Shown: positions 26,354 to 34,077 of the stretch, piece after piece
Layout of the letters: each line of letters opens with the position of its first letter
How positions within the stretch are numbered: the first letter of the stretch is position 1
Origin: Pseudomonas sp. KU26590
Lineage (GTDB): Bacteria > Pseudomonadota > Gammaproteobacteria > Pseudomonadales > Pseudomonadaceae
Direction of reading: 5' to 3'
Length of the DNA stretch: 64,000 nt
Assembly: GCF_026153515.1 (NCBI RefSeq)
Contig: NZ_CP110644.1
Location: forward strand, 2,075,501-2,139,500
Notes under the pieces: generated by a model
What the model was told of the DNA's origin: nothing
The model's input: the letters and a program-made list of their open reading frames with translations, nothing else
The model's database searches: none
Position numbers and translations under genes: made by a program

Positions 26354-27352
26354 TTACACCACCTTCAGCACGATTTTGCCGACATGGTCGCCTTGTTCCA
26401 TTCGCTGATGCGCTTGTACTGCGTCGGCGAGAGGAAAAACACGGTCAATGATCGGCAGGCATTCGCCTTGACTGAGCAACGGCCAGACATTGGCTAGTAC
26501 GGCGCGAGCAATCTCGGCTTTTTCCTCCGCGCTGCGCGAACGCATCATCGACCCTGTCACCGAGCCTTGCTTTTCCATCAGCGCCAGCAGATTGAAGTCC
26601 TTGACGGAGCTGCCGCCCAGAAAACCGATAATGACCAGTCGACCGCGTCGTGCAAGTGACGCCACGTTGCTCTCGAAATAGCTCCCGCCCATGATGTCGA
26701 GAATTACGTCCACACCCTTCTCGTGGGTTTGCCGGGCGATCTCCTGAGCGAAGTCCACCTCGCGGTAATTGATCGCTTCGCCACCCAGCGCGCGGATCCG
26801 GTCGCACTTTTCCTGGCTGCCGGCCGTTGCAAAAGCCTTGATCCCCAAGGCCTTGCACAGCATCAGCGCGGTCGTGCCGATGCCGCTGGTGCCGCCATGG
26901 ATCAATACGGTGCAGCCCTTTCGGGCACGGCCCAGTTCGAAAAGATTGGCCCACACGGTAAAGAATGTTTCCGGAATAGCCGCGGCCTGAATCATGTCCA
27001 CGCCGTCAGGGACCGGTAATGATTGGGTGGCCGCCACAACGCAGTATTCGGCGTAACCACCGCCATTGGTCAGCGCACAGACCTTGTCGCCCAGCTTGAA
27101 ATCGGCCACGTTTGCGCCAACCCCAACAACCTCACCGGCCACTTCCAGCCCGGGCACAGGGGTCATGCCGGGTTTCATCGGGTATTTGCCCGAACGCTGT
27201 ATGACATCAGGACGATTGATGCCGGCGGCGTGAACCCGGATCAGCAACTCGTGATCACCCGGCGTTGGCACATCGGCCTGCATTATCTTTAACACTTCGG
27301 GGCCACCGGGTTCGGTGATCTCGATGTAGTTCATACGGTTTGGCACATTCAT
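26354..27352 (-). CDS. NADPH:quinone oxidoreductase (PIG3-like)
   Basis: 332 aa, a medium-chain dehydrogenase without the catalytic-zinc ligands. Seen: MNYIEITEPGGPEVL, AGINRPDVIQRSGKYP, the cofactor motif VLIHGGTSGIGTTALMLCKA and a C-terminal DHVGKIVLKV. This is typical of the PIG3/TP53I3 group of one-electron quinone reductases. AAAGGT precedes the first ATG. It lies upstream of nothing on its own strand except the island boundary. Confidence 0.9.
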   Translation of the reverse strand: MNVPNRMNYIEITEPGGPEVLKIMQADVPTPGDHELLIRVHAAGINRPDVIQRSGKYPMKPGMTPVPGLEVAGEVVGVGANVADFKLGDKVCALTNGGGYAEYCVVAATQSLPVPDGVDMIQAAAIPETFFTVWANLFELGRARKGCTVLIHGGTSGIGTTALMLCKALGIKAFATAGSQEKCDRIRALGGEAINYREVDFAQEIARQTHEKGVDVILDIMGGSYFESNVASLARRGRLVIIGFLGGSSVKDFNLLALMEKQGSVTGSMMRSRSAEEKAEIARAVLANVWPLLSQGECLPIIDRVFPLADAVQAHQRMEQGDHVGKIVLKVV

Positions 27353-27448
27353 GGGACACCTTTTGTTGAGTGGGCTAATTGTTGAGAGGGCTAAAGACTC
27401 TGAAAGCTGAACGTCAAAGACATTCAGCCTGTTTAGCTGCCCGTCGAA

Positions 27449-28624
27449 TTAGCCCTCGACTGTAAACCTCAGTCCGGCTTTTTCAGTCAGGCGGTTGAGC
27501 AACGCCTCATTCAACGCCGCCGCGGGCGTCCAGCAACCGCCCGGGGTCTCCTCACGTGTCACATCGAACGCCAACGCCATCGCTGACTCGGCCAACATCT
27601 TGGATGTCGACAGGTAGCCCGGATCCTCGTCGCAACTCACGGATGCCTTGAGCACCTGACCATCGGCCAGTTCAGCGATGAACAGCACATCATAAAAGCC
27701 TGCCTCAAGCTCCTTCTGTGTCGGCCCTTGCCCCGGTTGCGGATGACCGCCCTCATTAAAGGAGAAGCCCGCCAGGCCAGGCTCATCGTCTTCGCTCGGT
27801 TGTGCCTTGAGCATCAGCATTTCGTCGTACTGAAACGACGTGCCCCACAGGTGCCCTTCCAGCAAGTTTGTGCGATGCACCGCCTTGGAATTGATGCCCG
27901 ACATGATGAAAGGCCCGACCCAGGTCTGAGCCAGTTCATCCTGGTAGGGGGTCTGATCATCAGGTTGCTCGACACCTTTGAATCCCGGTGTGTAGGCAAA
28001 TGGATCGGCGACCAGTGCGCCCAACGCAGGATCCTGCGCTGCCGCTGCAACCACCGCATCGACACTCAGGAACGTGCCACCGGACAGCACGCCTTGCATC
28101 TTGCGCACGCGGCCCCTGATCCGAGGCGCGTAGCGAGCGAACTTCTTCATGACCTGCTGCTGGGTGAACCATACGCCGAGGTCGAACGGCACCGAATCGA
28201 AACCACAGGAGAACACCAGTCGCGCGCCCGATGCCTGGGCTTGGGCCTGATAGCTGCCGATCATTTGGGCAATCCAGGGGATCTCCCCCGAGAGGTCGAC
28301 GTAGTCCGTCCCCGACTCGGCGCAGGCTGCCACCAGGTCCGAGCCATAGACCGAAAACGGCCCTGCGGTGGTAATCACCACCCGGGTCGCGGCAACCATG
28401 TCGCGCACGGACGCCCGGTCCTGGGCATCGGCCACGATCAGCGGCAGCGCTGCGGCGTTTGCCCAACTGTCCCGAATGGCTTCCAGCTTGCTCAAGCTGC
28501 GACCGGCAATGGCCCACTTAACAGGGCCGTCGACGCCGTATTGAGTGAAGAAGTATTCAGCGACCAGCCGACCGGTGTAACCCGTGGCGCCGAAAATGAT
28601 CACATCGAATGTTTGTTTACTCAT
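27449..28624 (-). CDS. Saccharopine dehydrogenase-family NAD(P) oxidoreductase
   Basis: 391 aa. An N-terminal Rossmann fold with DVIIFGATGYTGRLVAEYF, then WAIAGRSLSKLEAI and a YVDLSGEIPW segment. This matches the saccharopine dehydrogenase-like group that includes the trans-acting enoyl reductases of mycobacterial lipid synthesis. The substrate is unknown. It is divergent from a LysR gene across 113 bp, so that regulator is its likely controller. It may be co-transcribed with the quinone reductase, 96 bp downstream. Confidence 0.88.
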   Translation of the reverse strand: MSKQTFDVIIFGATGYTGRLVAEYFFTQYGVDGPVKWAIAGRSLSKLEAIRDSWANAAALPLIVADAQDRASVRDMVAATRVVITTAGPFSVYGSDLVAACAESGTDYVDLSGEIPWIAQMIGSYQAQAQASGARLVFSCGFDSVPFDLGVWFTQQQVMKKFARYAPRIRGRVRKMQGVLSGGTFLSVDAVVAAAAQDPALGALVADPFAYTPGFKGVEQPDDQTPYQDELAQTWVGPFIMSGINSKAVHRTNLLEGHLWGTSFQYDEMLMLKAQPSEDDEPGLAGFSFNEGGHPQPGQGPTQKELEAGFYDVLFIAELADGQVLKASVSCDEDPGYLSTSKMLAESAMALAFDVTREETPGGCWTPAAALNEALLNRLTEKAGLRFTVEG

Positions 28625-28737
28625 GGAGGAGATGATTCCTGAAAGGGCCGCGAAGCAAAGGCGACACTCTAGCCATCCTGCCTACAAATGATTAGATGGT
28701 ATGGTTGGAATAGACCTATAACCCCAGAGCATCAATC

Positions 28738-29634
28738 GTGCGCGACACCGTCACCGACCTCTTGGCCCTCCTTCGAGTGGCCCGTGAAGGCAGTTTTACC
28801 AAAGCGGCGGCCCAGCTTGGCGTTTCCCAGCCTGCGCTGAGCCGCACCATCACCAAGCTGGAATCGCGCCTGGGTGTGCAATTGCTGACCCGCAGTACCC
28901 GCAGCGTCGCGCCGACCGAAGCCGGAGCGCGCCTGATCGAGAGCATCGGGCCGCATTTTGACGGGATCGAGTCAGGGCTCAACGAGCTGAGCGAACTCAG
29001 CGGCATGCCCGCTGGTAGCCTGCGCATCACCTCCATGGAGCACGCAACCCATCTAGTCCTTGCCCCGGCTGCGCTGCAATTGATGACCGACTATCCGGGC
29101 ATCAAGGTTGAAATCAACGACAGCTACGCATTGGTCGACATCGTTGCAGAGCGCTTCGATGCCGGTATCCGCCTGGGGGCGCAGCTGGCTCAGGACATGA
29201 TCAGCATGCCCATCGGCCGGGATTTTCGCATGGCATTGGTGGCCGCCCCCGCCTATCTGGAACACCGTGCTAAACCCCTGACGCCACAGGATCTGACCGA
29301 GCACGCCTGTATCAACCTGCGCCAGCCCACCTCGGGAGGATTGTGGGCTTGGCCTTTCGCAAAAAACGGGAGAGAAATCAAAGTACGCGCCGACGGGCAT
29401 CTGGTGAGTAACAACATCTGGCTCATGCGTGATTTTGTCAGGGCGGGTGCCGGACTGGGGTACTTCCCGGAGCATCTGGTCGAGCAAGATCTGGCACAAG
29501 GTCGCCTGGTGCGGCTGCTTGAGGACTGGACTGGCACCGTCACCGGGTATCACCTCTACTACCCAAGCCGGCGCCAACACAAACCGGCTTTTCGTCTGCT
29601 TCTGGATGCCCTGCGTGATCAGTCAGGTCGCTGA
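28738..29634 (+). CDS. LysR-type transcriptional regulator
   Basis: 298 aa, GTG start. The helix-turn-helix reads FTKAAAQLGVSQPALSRTIT and the substrate-binding domain follows (RLGAQLAQDMISMPIG). It belongs by look to the CrgA/DmlR-like subgroup. It is divergent from the saccharopine dehydrogenase-like gene; the short AT-rich gap (attagatggtatgg at about 28690) should hold both promoters and the operator. Confidence 0.9.
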   Translation: MRDTVTDLLALLRVAREGSFTKAAAQLGVSQPALSRTITKLESRLGVQLLTRSTRSVAPTEAGARLIESIGPHFDGIESGLNELSELSGMPAGSLRITSMEHATHLVLAPAALQLMTDYPGIKVEINDSYALVDIVAERFDAGIRLGAQLAQDMISMPIGRDFRMALVAAPAYLEHRAKPLTPQDLTEHACINLRQPTSGGLWAWPFAKNGREIKVRADGHLVSNNIWLMRDFVRAGAGLGYFPEHLVEQDLAQGRLVRLLEDWTGTVTGYHLYYPSRRQHKPAFRLLLDALRDQSGR

Positions 29635-29993
29635 CTGTCTCCCTCTGGCCGATCGCTGCCTCTCGACTCAGGCGGTATTGAGCGACAGACATGCGTTTGA
29701 GAGAAGGGCGGATAACTGTCAGTGCATATCACGTTAGGCAGTCTGAATTTCGCTAACGGACTCGGTAGGTCTAACCATCAGCTGCCGCCTATCCTCTGGC
29801 GGTCGTGCAGGAATCGCTCAGTGGTCTGATGGCGCAATCGCTGGGCAGGAACGGGATACCGCTTAAGGCCCATTCCGGTTCGATAATAAAAAATATTGAT
29901 AATTAGCTTAGAAGAAAATGTGATTTTTAATCGTTTTCGACAACGCATAGGCTGCCCTGATCAAGTCTGAACCAGACCCTCAGGGAGTCATGC
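29635..29993. other. Gap with a LysR 3'-end relic and an AT-rich promoter region
   Basis: About 360 bp. The first part shows nothing clear; 29818-29870 is a gene relic listed separately. From 29880 to 29950 the sequence is strongly AT-rich and likely holds the promoter of the aldolase gene. Confidence 0.5.
29818..29870 (+). pseudogene. Relic of the 3' end of a LysR gene
   Basis: ggcgcaatcgctgggcagga and the following acggg...gcttaagg closely match the last 45 bases of the LysR gene at 17074-17979 (ggcgcaatcgctgagacagg ... gcttaagg), including the stop codon. A frameshift is visible. A paralogue of that regulator once stood here, probably next to the aldolase gene. Confidence 0.6.
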
Positions 29994-30812
29994 ATGAGCA
30001 ACGTCAGTGCTTTACCCGTTCAGTCCAGCGTCAGCACCATCGCTAATGCCAGCAGCGTACGCGATCGGGTCAGCCCGCAAGAGTGGGAGGTGCGGGTGAA
30101 ACTGGCGGCGGCTTACCGGTTCGCCGCCCTGAAACGCTGGACCGATCACATCTACACGCACTTTTCCGCGCGCGTGCCGGGTCCTGACGAGCACTTCCTG
30201 ATCAACGCCTTTGGCTTGCTGTTCGACGAGATCACGGCCTCCAATCTGGTCAAAGTCGATATCGACGGCACCATCGTCGATGACCCGACCGGCCTGGGCA
30301 TCAACAACGCCGGCTATGTGATCCACAGCGCCATCCATGCAGCGCGCCCTGATTTGCAGGCGGTGCTGCACACCCACACCCGCGACGGGATTGCCGTCTC
30401 TGCGCAGAAAAACGGGCTATTGCTGATCTCCCAGCATTCCCTCGGTTTCTCCGGGCGCTTGGCGTACCACGGTTACGAAGGCATCGCGCAGGACCTCGGC
30501 GAGCGCGAACGACTGGTGGCGGACCTGGGCGACAAGAGCGTGATGATCCTGCGCAACCACGGTCTGCTCACGGCAGGGCTGAGTGTCGAGCATGCGTTTC
30601 AACAGCTGCACAACCTCGAATACGCCTGCAACATCCAGATTGCCGCGCAGGCGGCGGGCAATGCCGAACTGATCTTCCCGCCTGAGGAAGTGGTGAATAG
30701 GGTGGAAGAACAGGCCAAGGTGCTCAAAAGCGGCACGGGGCCTGGCGTGACACGGCACTGGAATGCGCTGATTCGCGAACTGGATCGGCACGGGACGGAT
30801 TATCAGGCGTGA
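29994..30812 (+). CDS. Class II aldolase/adducin-domain protein
   Basis: 272 aa. The zinc-site region HTHTRDGIAVSAQ and ILRNHGLLTAG are the hallmarks of the aldolase II/adducin fold; KRWTDHIYTHFSARVPG is also typical. Relatives cleave sugar phosphates such as fuculose phosphate, but many, like this one, are uncharacterised. Its start MSNVSALPVQSS has a poorly conserved leader of about 25 residues. A fragment of a second copy lies at 32572-32727. Confidence 0.88.
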   Translation: MSNVSALPVQSSVSTIANASSVRDRVSPQEWEVRVKLAAAYRFAALKRWTDHIYTHFSARVPGPDEHFLINAFGLLFDEITASNLVKVDIDGTIVDDPTGLGINNAGYVIHSAIHAARPDLQAVLHTHTRDGIAVSAQKNGLLLISQHSLGFSGRLAYHGYEGIAQDLGERERLVADLGDKSVMILRNHGLLTAGLSVEHAFQQLHNLEYACNIQIAAQAAGNAELIFPPEEVVNRVEEQAKVLKSGTGPGVTRHWNALIRELDRHGTDYQA

Positions 30813-30849
30813 TCACATTGATTCAGCAACGCGAAACGTTGTTGGAGCG

Positions 30850-30905
30850 CGCGAAGAGGCAGGTACATCCGATACAAACGCGTCGGATGTACCTGCCTCT
30901 TCGCG
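30850..30905. repeat. Perfect 23-bp inverted repeat fused to a REP half-site
   Basis: Arms of 23 bp (cgcgaagaggcaggtacatc... and its exact complement) with a 10-base loop. The right side runs into gcgggcaagcgcgctcctac, the half-site of the 14572 REP family, and the left flank ttggagcgcgc is the other half. So a REPIN has an unusually long, perfect stem in its interior. There is no T-run. Confidence 0.85.
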
Positions 30906-31064
30906 GGCAAGCGCGCTCCTACAGGATGCTGCAAGCTTATGAAGACCAGCACAGCATTTGTTCACGGAAAGTCGATACTGGCCACTGCTGCCCGCGAACC
31001 AACTGCCGTTTTGCCTATCACAGCTATCGCCGCCCACTCTGGCGGCAGCTCAGGGAGCGTTCCA

Positions 31065-32522
31065 ATGGCAGATAAACAAAAGGTTTTTTGGTACGGCACC
31101 GCGGGTAAGGATGAATTTTTCAGTTCCTTCGATCTCAATGTTATCTACGGCGGTGCTGGCGACGATTACATTGAGGGTCGAGGTGACAGCGTGCTGATCG
31201 GCGGGGCCGGTTCGGACAGTTTCTACGCCTATGGAAACGCCGTACTGCGCTATGCGTCCATCAGCGACAGTAGCGGCTCGCACGTCGACTACATCGATTA
31301 TTTCGATAAGGCTGATCGCCTTGACCTGACCGCGCTGGGCATTTCCGGCATTGGTGACGGCACACACGGAACCGTTCAGATCGTCAGCAATACAGATGAC
31401 GGCTATTATCGGACGATTCTCAGAAGCTACGATGTCGATGAAAGCGGCAACCGGTTCGAGCTACTCCTGAGTGGCGATTACACCCTGACCAACGCCAACT
31501 TCCAGCGCCTGATTGCAGGCAGCGATTCGGGCGACAGCGTTGTCGGCACCTCGGCGGGCGCAGAGACCCTGATGGGCTACGGGGGTCGCGATACCTTGTC
31601 TGGCCTGGCCGGCGATGATCGTCTGGCGGGCGGCCTGGGCGGCGATACCCTGACCGGGGGCACCGGCGCCGACGAGTTCGTATTCAGTTCCGTGTCCGAC
31701 AGCATCCGCACTTCGACAGGTTCTGCCCACACTGCCGGTCGGGATCTGATCACTGATTTCAATGCAGCTGAGGGCGATCTCGTGGATCTGTCCAGTCTGG
31801 GGTTCAGCGGCCTGGGCAATGGCTTCAATGGCACTCTGAAGGTCGTGGTCAATGGCGCAGGTACGCAGACAGCCTTGAAGTCGCTGGAAGCCGATGCTGA
31901 CGGCAATCAGTTTGAAATCCTGTTCAGCGGTAATCTCAAGGCCGACCTGAATCGCGACACGGTGGATTTCGGTAACACCACCGGGCCCAAGATCGTCAAT
32001 ACGATGACCCGCGATAACATGGATGTGCTCGGCACCGGCGGCAATGACATCCTGGTCGGCGGCGTGGGCAATGATCAGATGGTGGGTTTTCAGGGCAACG
32101 ACATCATAAACGGGGGCGCTGGTAACGACGTCATGGCCGGTGGCATGGGCAAGGACACACTCACCGGTGGCAGCGGCCTTGATGACTTCGTTTATTACCG
32201 CATGACCGACAGCTATCGCACGGCGGACGCCAGTCATTCGGACCTTATCACCGACTTTGAAAGCGGAGACCGTCTGTTCATTCTCGATCTGGGGTTCGAC
32301 CGCACGGGCGATGGACGAAATGGCACCTTGAAGCTCGACTACAACGAAGACCAGGACAGGACCTACCTGCGCTCCTTTGAAGCCGATGCAGACGGGCGTT
32401 TCTTCCAGATTGCACTGAGCGGCAACCACACAAGCGTTCCGGTCCTTTATGACGGCCTTTATCTGGATGAACCGCTGATTTCTATTGTCGGCATCAATCC
32501 AGCCGAGCCTGCGCCTGTGTAA
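31065..32522 (+). CDS. Calcium-binding RTX protein of three alginate-epimerase-like R-modules
   Basis: 485 aa from the ATG at 31065, chosen for AGGGAG eight bases upstream; an ATG at 30939 would add 42 non-conserved residues. Three modules (about 1-148, 150-310, 320-475) each pair RTX nonapeptides (GGAGNDVMAG, GGLGGDTLTG) with a conserved unit: DSYRTADASHSDLITDF, a D.LGF.G.GDG..GTL stretch, then RSFEADADGRFFQIALSGN. This matches the R-modules of AlgE-type mannuronan C5-epimerases. No catalytic epimerase domain is present. R-modules bind calcium and alginate and are secreted by type I systems. No type I secretion genes are adjacent. It may be an alginate-binding matrix protein; that is inference. 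Confidence 0.82.
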   Translation: MADKQKVFWYGTAGKDEFFSSFDLNVIYGGAGDDYIEGRGDSVLIGGAGSDSFYAYGNAVLRYASISDSSGSHVDYIDYFDKADRLDLTALGISGIGDGTHGTVQIVSNTDDGYYRTILRSYDVDESGNRFELLLSGDYTLTNANFQRLIAGSDSGDSVVGTSAGAETLMGYGGRDTLSGLAGDDRLAGGLGGDTLTGGTGADEFVFSSVSDSIRTSTGSAHTAGRDLITDFNAAEGDLVDLSSLGFSGLGNGFNGTLKVVVNGAGTQTALKSLEADADGNQFEILFSGNLKADLNRDTVDFGNTTGPKIVNTMTRDNMDVLGTGGNDILVGGVGNDQMVGFQGNDIINGGAGNDVMAGGMGKDTLTGGSGLDDFVYYRMTDSYRTADASHSDLITDFESGDRLFILDLGFDRTGDGRNGTLKLDYNEDQDRTYLRSFEADADGRFFQIALSGNHTSVPVLYDGLYLDEPLISIVGINPAEPAPV

Positions 32523-32571
32523 CCTGTCTGCCCGACGACATTTGCCATCGCGCAGCCTCACGAGCTGCCGA

Positions 32572-32727
32572 AGTCTCGGTTTTTCCGGGCCCGTGACGTA
32601 TCTCGGTGACGAAGGTACTGCGCAGGGCCTCGGCGGGCGCGAGCGGCGGGTGGCGGACCTGGGCGACAAGAACGTGATGATCCTGAGCAACCACGGCCTG
32701 CTCACGGTAGGGCTGAGTGCAGAGTGA
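32572..32727 (+). pseudogene. Fragment of a second class II aldolase gene
   Basis: Translates as SLGFSGPVTYLGDEGTAQGL then VADLKGDK-like VADLGDKNVMILSNHGLL, ending in a stop after VGLSAE. It matches residues about 148-200 of the aldolase at 29994-30812 (SLGFSGRLAYHGYEGIAQDL, VADLGDKSVMILRNHGLL). It is not an intact gene. Confidence 0.85.
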
Positions 32728-32798
32728 CGCGGAGGGTCCTGAGCTGCATTCCCACGCAGAGCGCGGGGACGATCGATTCGCGGCGCTCGCACTGGCCT

Positions 32799-32867
32799 CT
32801 TCCCGGCTAAAGCCGGTCCCACGAAGAGCAGCGCGCATATTCTGTGGGACCGGCTTTAGCCGGGAAG
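32799..32867. repeat. REPIN of the same family as the 1.5-2.8 kb array
   Basis: cttcccggctaaagccggtc and gaccggctttagccgggaag in inverted order with 21 bp between the 24-bp arms. The core is identical to the REP cores in the tandem array. Confidence 0.92.
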
Positions 32868-32880
32868 CCGTTGGTCTGTT

Positions 32881-33187
32881 GTTGATCTTGATTTTGATCT
32901 TTAAACGCAGAAGGTCCAGGCACCGCCGAACGCGACTTGGGTGCAGGCTGAACGCAGGTCTCGCGGAGTGGGCCGAGCCGCATGGATGCGGCGAGAGCGC
33001 CGTCAGGACATGGATGTCCGTTCGGCGCGTGCCCACGGAGCGGGACCGGAGTGAAGGAACCCCGACGGAGGAGGGGCCAAACCGAGAGCAGGCACTTTTG
33101 GTTACTTTTGGTGCTTTTCAAAAGTAACTCGCCGAAGGCGAAACAGAGGCCGTTAGGCCGACGCCTTTGATCTTGATCTGGATCGTA
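32881..33187. repeat. Dispersed Pseudomonas intergenic element
   Basis: About 300 bp containing ggcacttttggttacttttg and cttttcaaaagtaactcgcc, a sequence I recognise as recurring between genes in many Pseudomonas genomes. It is bounded by similar direct repeats, ttgatcttgattttgatc (32882) and ttgatcttgatctggatc (33168). No function is known to me. Confidence 0.6.
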
Positions 33188-33201
33188 ATGCCGACCTCAG
33201 A

Positions 33202-33612
33202 TCAATGCTTGAACTCAGACTGCGACATCGCCAACAACTGCTTCTCCTGATTCCAGTCAAACGGCTCCTCGTTCTCCATCGCCTCAAACCGACGCTCCTC
33301 CAGCGCCGTATACAAATCAATCTCGTCGTCCGGCATGAAATGCAGACAATCGCCCGCGAAAAACCACAGCAAATCCCGCGGCACCAAATGCGCAATCTGC
33401 GGGTAACGCTGAATCACCTGACACAACAAATCCTGCCCCAGATACTGACTCTCGATCGGATCAGCCGGCAACAGCGTCAGCAACTCATCGTAACGCTCCA
33501 GAAACAGCGCATGGCTTTCCTCGGGGACCTGCTCGGCTTCTCCCAGCGCGACCAGGATGCCGCGCAAATGCAACAGCTGATTCATGATGTGGTCGAGATT
33601 GGCGTCGGCCAT
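33202..33612 (-). CDS. Conserved small acidic Pseudomonas protein, function unknown
   Basis: 136 aa from the ATG at 33612 with GAGGG upstream; the open frame further upstream is not conserved in look. Acidic and mostly helical: MADANLDHIMNQLLHLRGIL, later RDLLWFFAGDCLHFMPDDEI. No signal or membrane segment. It has been labelled a putative dehydrogenase in Pseudomonas annotations, but I see no cofactor motif to support that. It lies next to the small 67-aa gene and the fadE block, a neighbourhood conserved in Pseudomonas. Confidence 0.75.
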   Translation of the reverse strand: MADANLDHIMNQLLHLRGILVALGEAEQVPEESHALFLERYDELLTLLPADPIESQYLGQDLLCQVIQRYPQIAHLVPRDLLWFFAGDCLHFMPDDEIDLYTALEERRFEAMENEEPFDWNQEKQLLAMSQSEFKH

Positions 33613-33676
33613 GATGAAGCCCTCAGAGACAAAAACAGGCGCGGGAGTATAGATCCCCCCGCCGCCTGCGGCTATC

Positions 33677-33880
33677 TCAATGCCACAACCCGGCCAGATA
33701 ACGGTGGCCTGCCTCAGTGAGGGCAAGGTGCGCAAAGGTGCGGTCGGGACTGGGCAGACGGGTGACGAAGCCCATCATCAGAAGGGTTTGCAGGGTTTGG
33801 GTCGGCTTGCCGCTGTAAAGATCCTCCCCCGAGGCAATTTCAGAGAGCAGGCAGCGATGAGTCAGGCGTTGGTCAATCAT
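33677..33880 (-). CDS. Small conserved protein, winged-helix-like, unknown function
   Basis: 67 aa from the ATG at 33880, preceded by AAGGGGA. MIDQRLTHRCLLSEIASGED followed by LQTLLMMGFVTRL and a C-terminal LTEAGHRYLAGL looks like a compact winged-helix fold, because the LTEAG(H/R) ending is common in MarR/PadR-type wings. No DNA-binding role has been shown. It lies just upstream of the 136-aa gene on the same strand. Confidence 0.65.
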   Translation of the reverse strand: MIDQRLTHRCLLSEIASGEDLYSGKPTQTLQTLLMMGFVTRLPSPDRTFAHLALTEAGHRYLAGLWH

Positions 33881-33971
33881 GGTGCGTCCCCTTGGGTTTT
33901 TCTTGTTGTTCCAAGGAGTGTAGGACAATTCGCCAGAGCGGTGTATGTAGACGTAAGTCGTGGGCAGCACC

Positions 33972-34060
33972 TGTAGAAGCGCGCTGCCCGCGAATGAGGT
34001 CGTGTCAGCTAACGTTCATGTTGCTGACCTACCGCAATCGCGGGCAAGCGCGCTCCTACA
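33972..34060. repeat. REPIN, GGAGCGCGCTTGCCCGCG family
   Basis: Left arm tgtagaagcgcgctgcccgc (two differences from the family) and right arm cgcgggcaagcgcgctccta, about 50 bp apart. It ends 18 bp before the fadE stop. Confidence 0.88.
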
Positions 34061-34077
34061 GGGTTTGCCTCAATTAA

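Larger units (their letters stand above)
32523..33201. other. Repeat-filled gap after the RTX gene
   Basis: About 680 bp holding, in order, an aldolase gene fragment, a REPIN and a dispersed Pseudomonas repeat (listed separately). No intact gene is supported. Confidence 0.7.

Noticed and set aside
31461..32822. 453-codon minus-strand frame across the RTX gene
   Set aside because: Antisense to the R-module protein; no ribosome site or recognisable domain.
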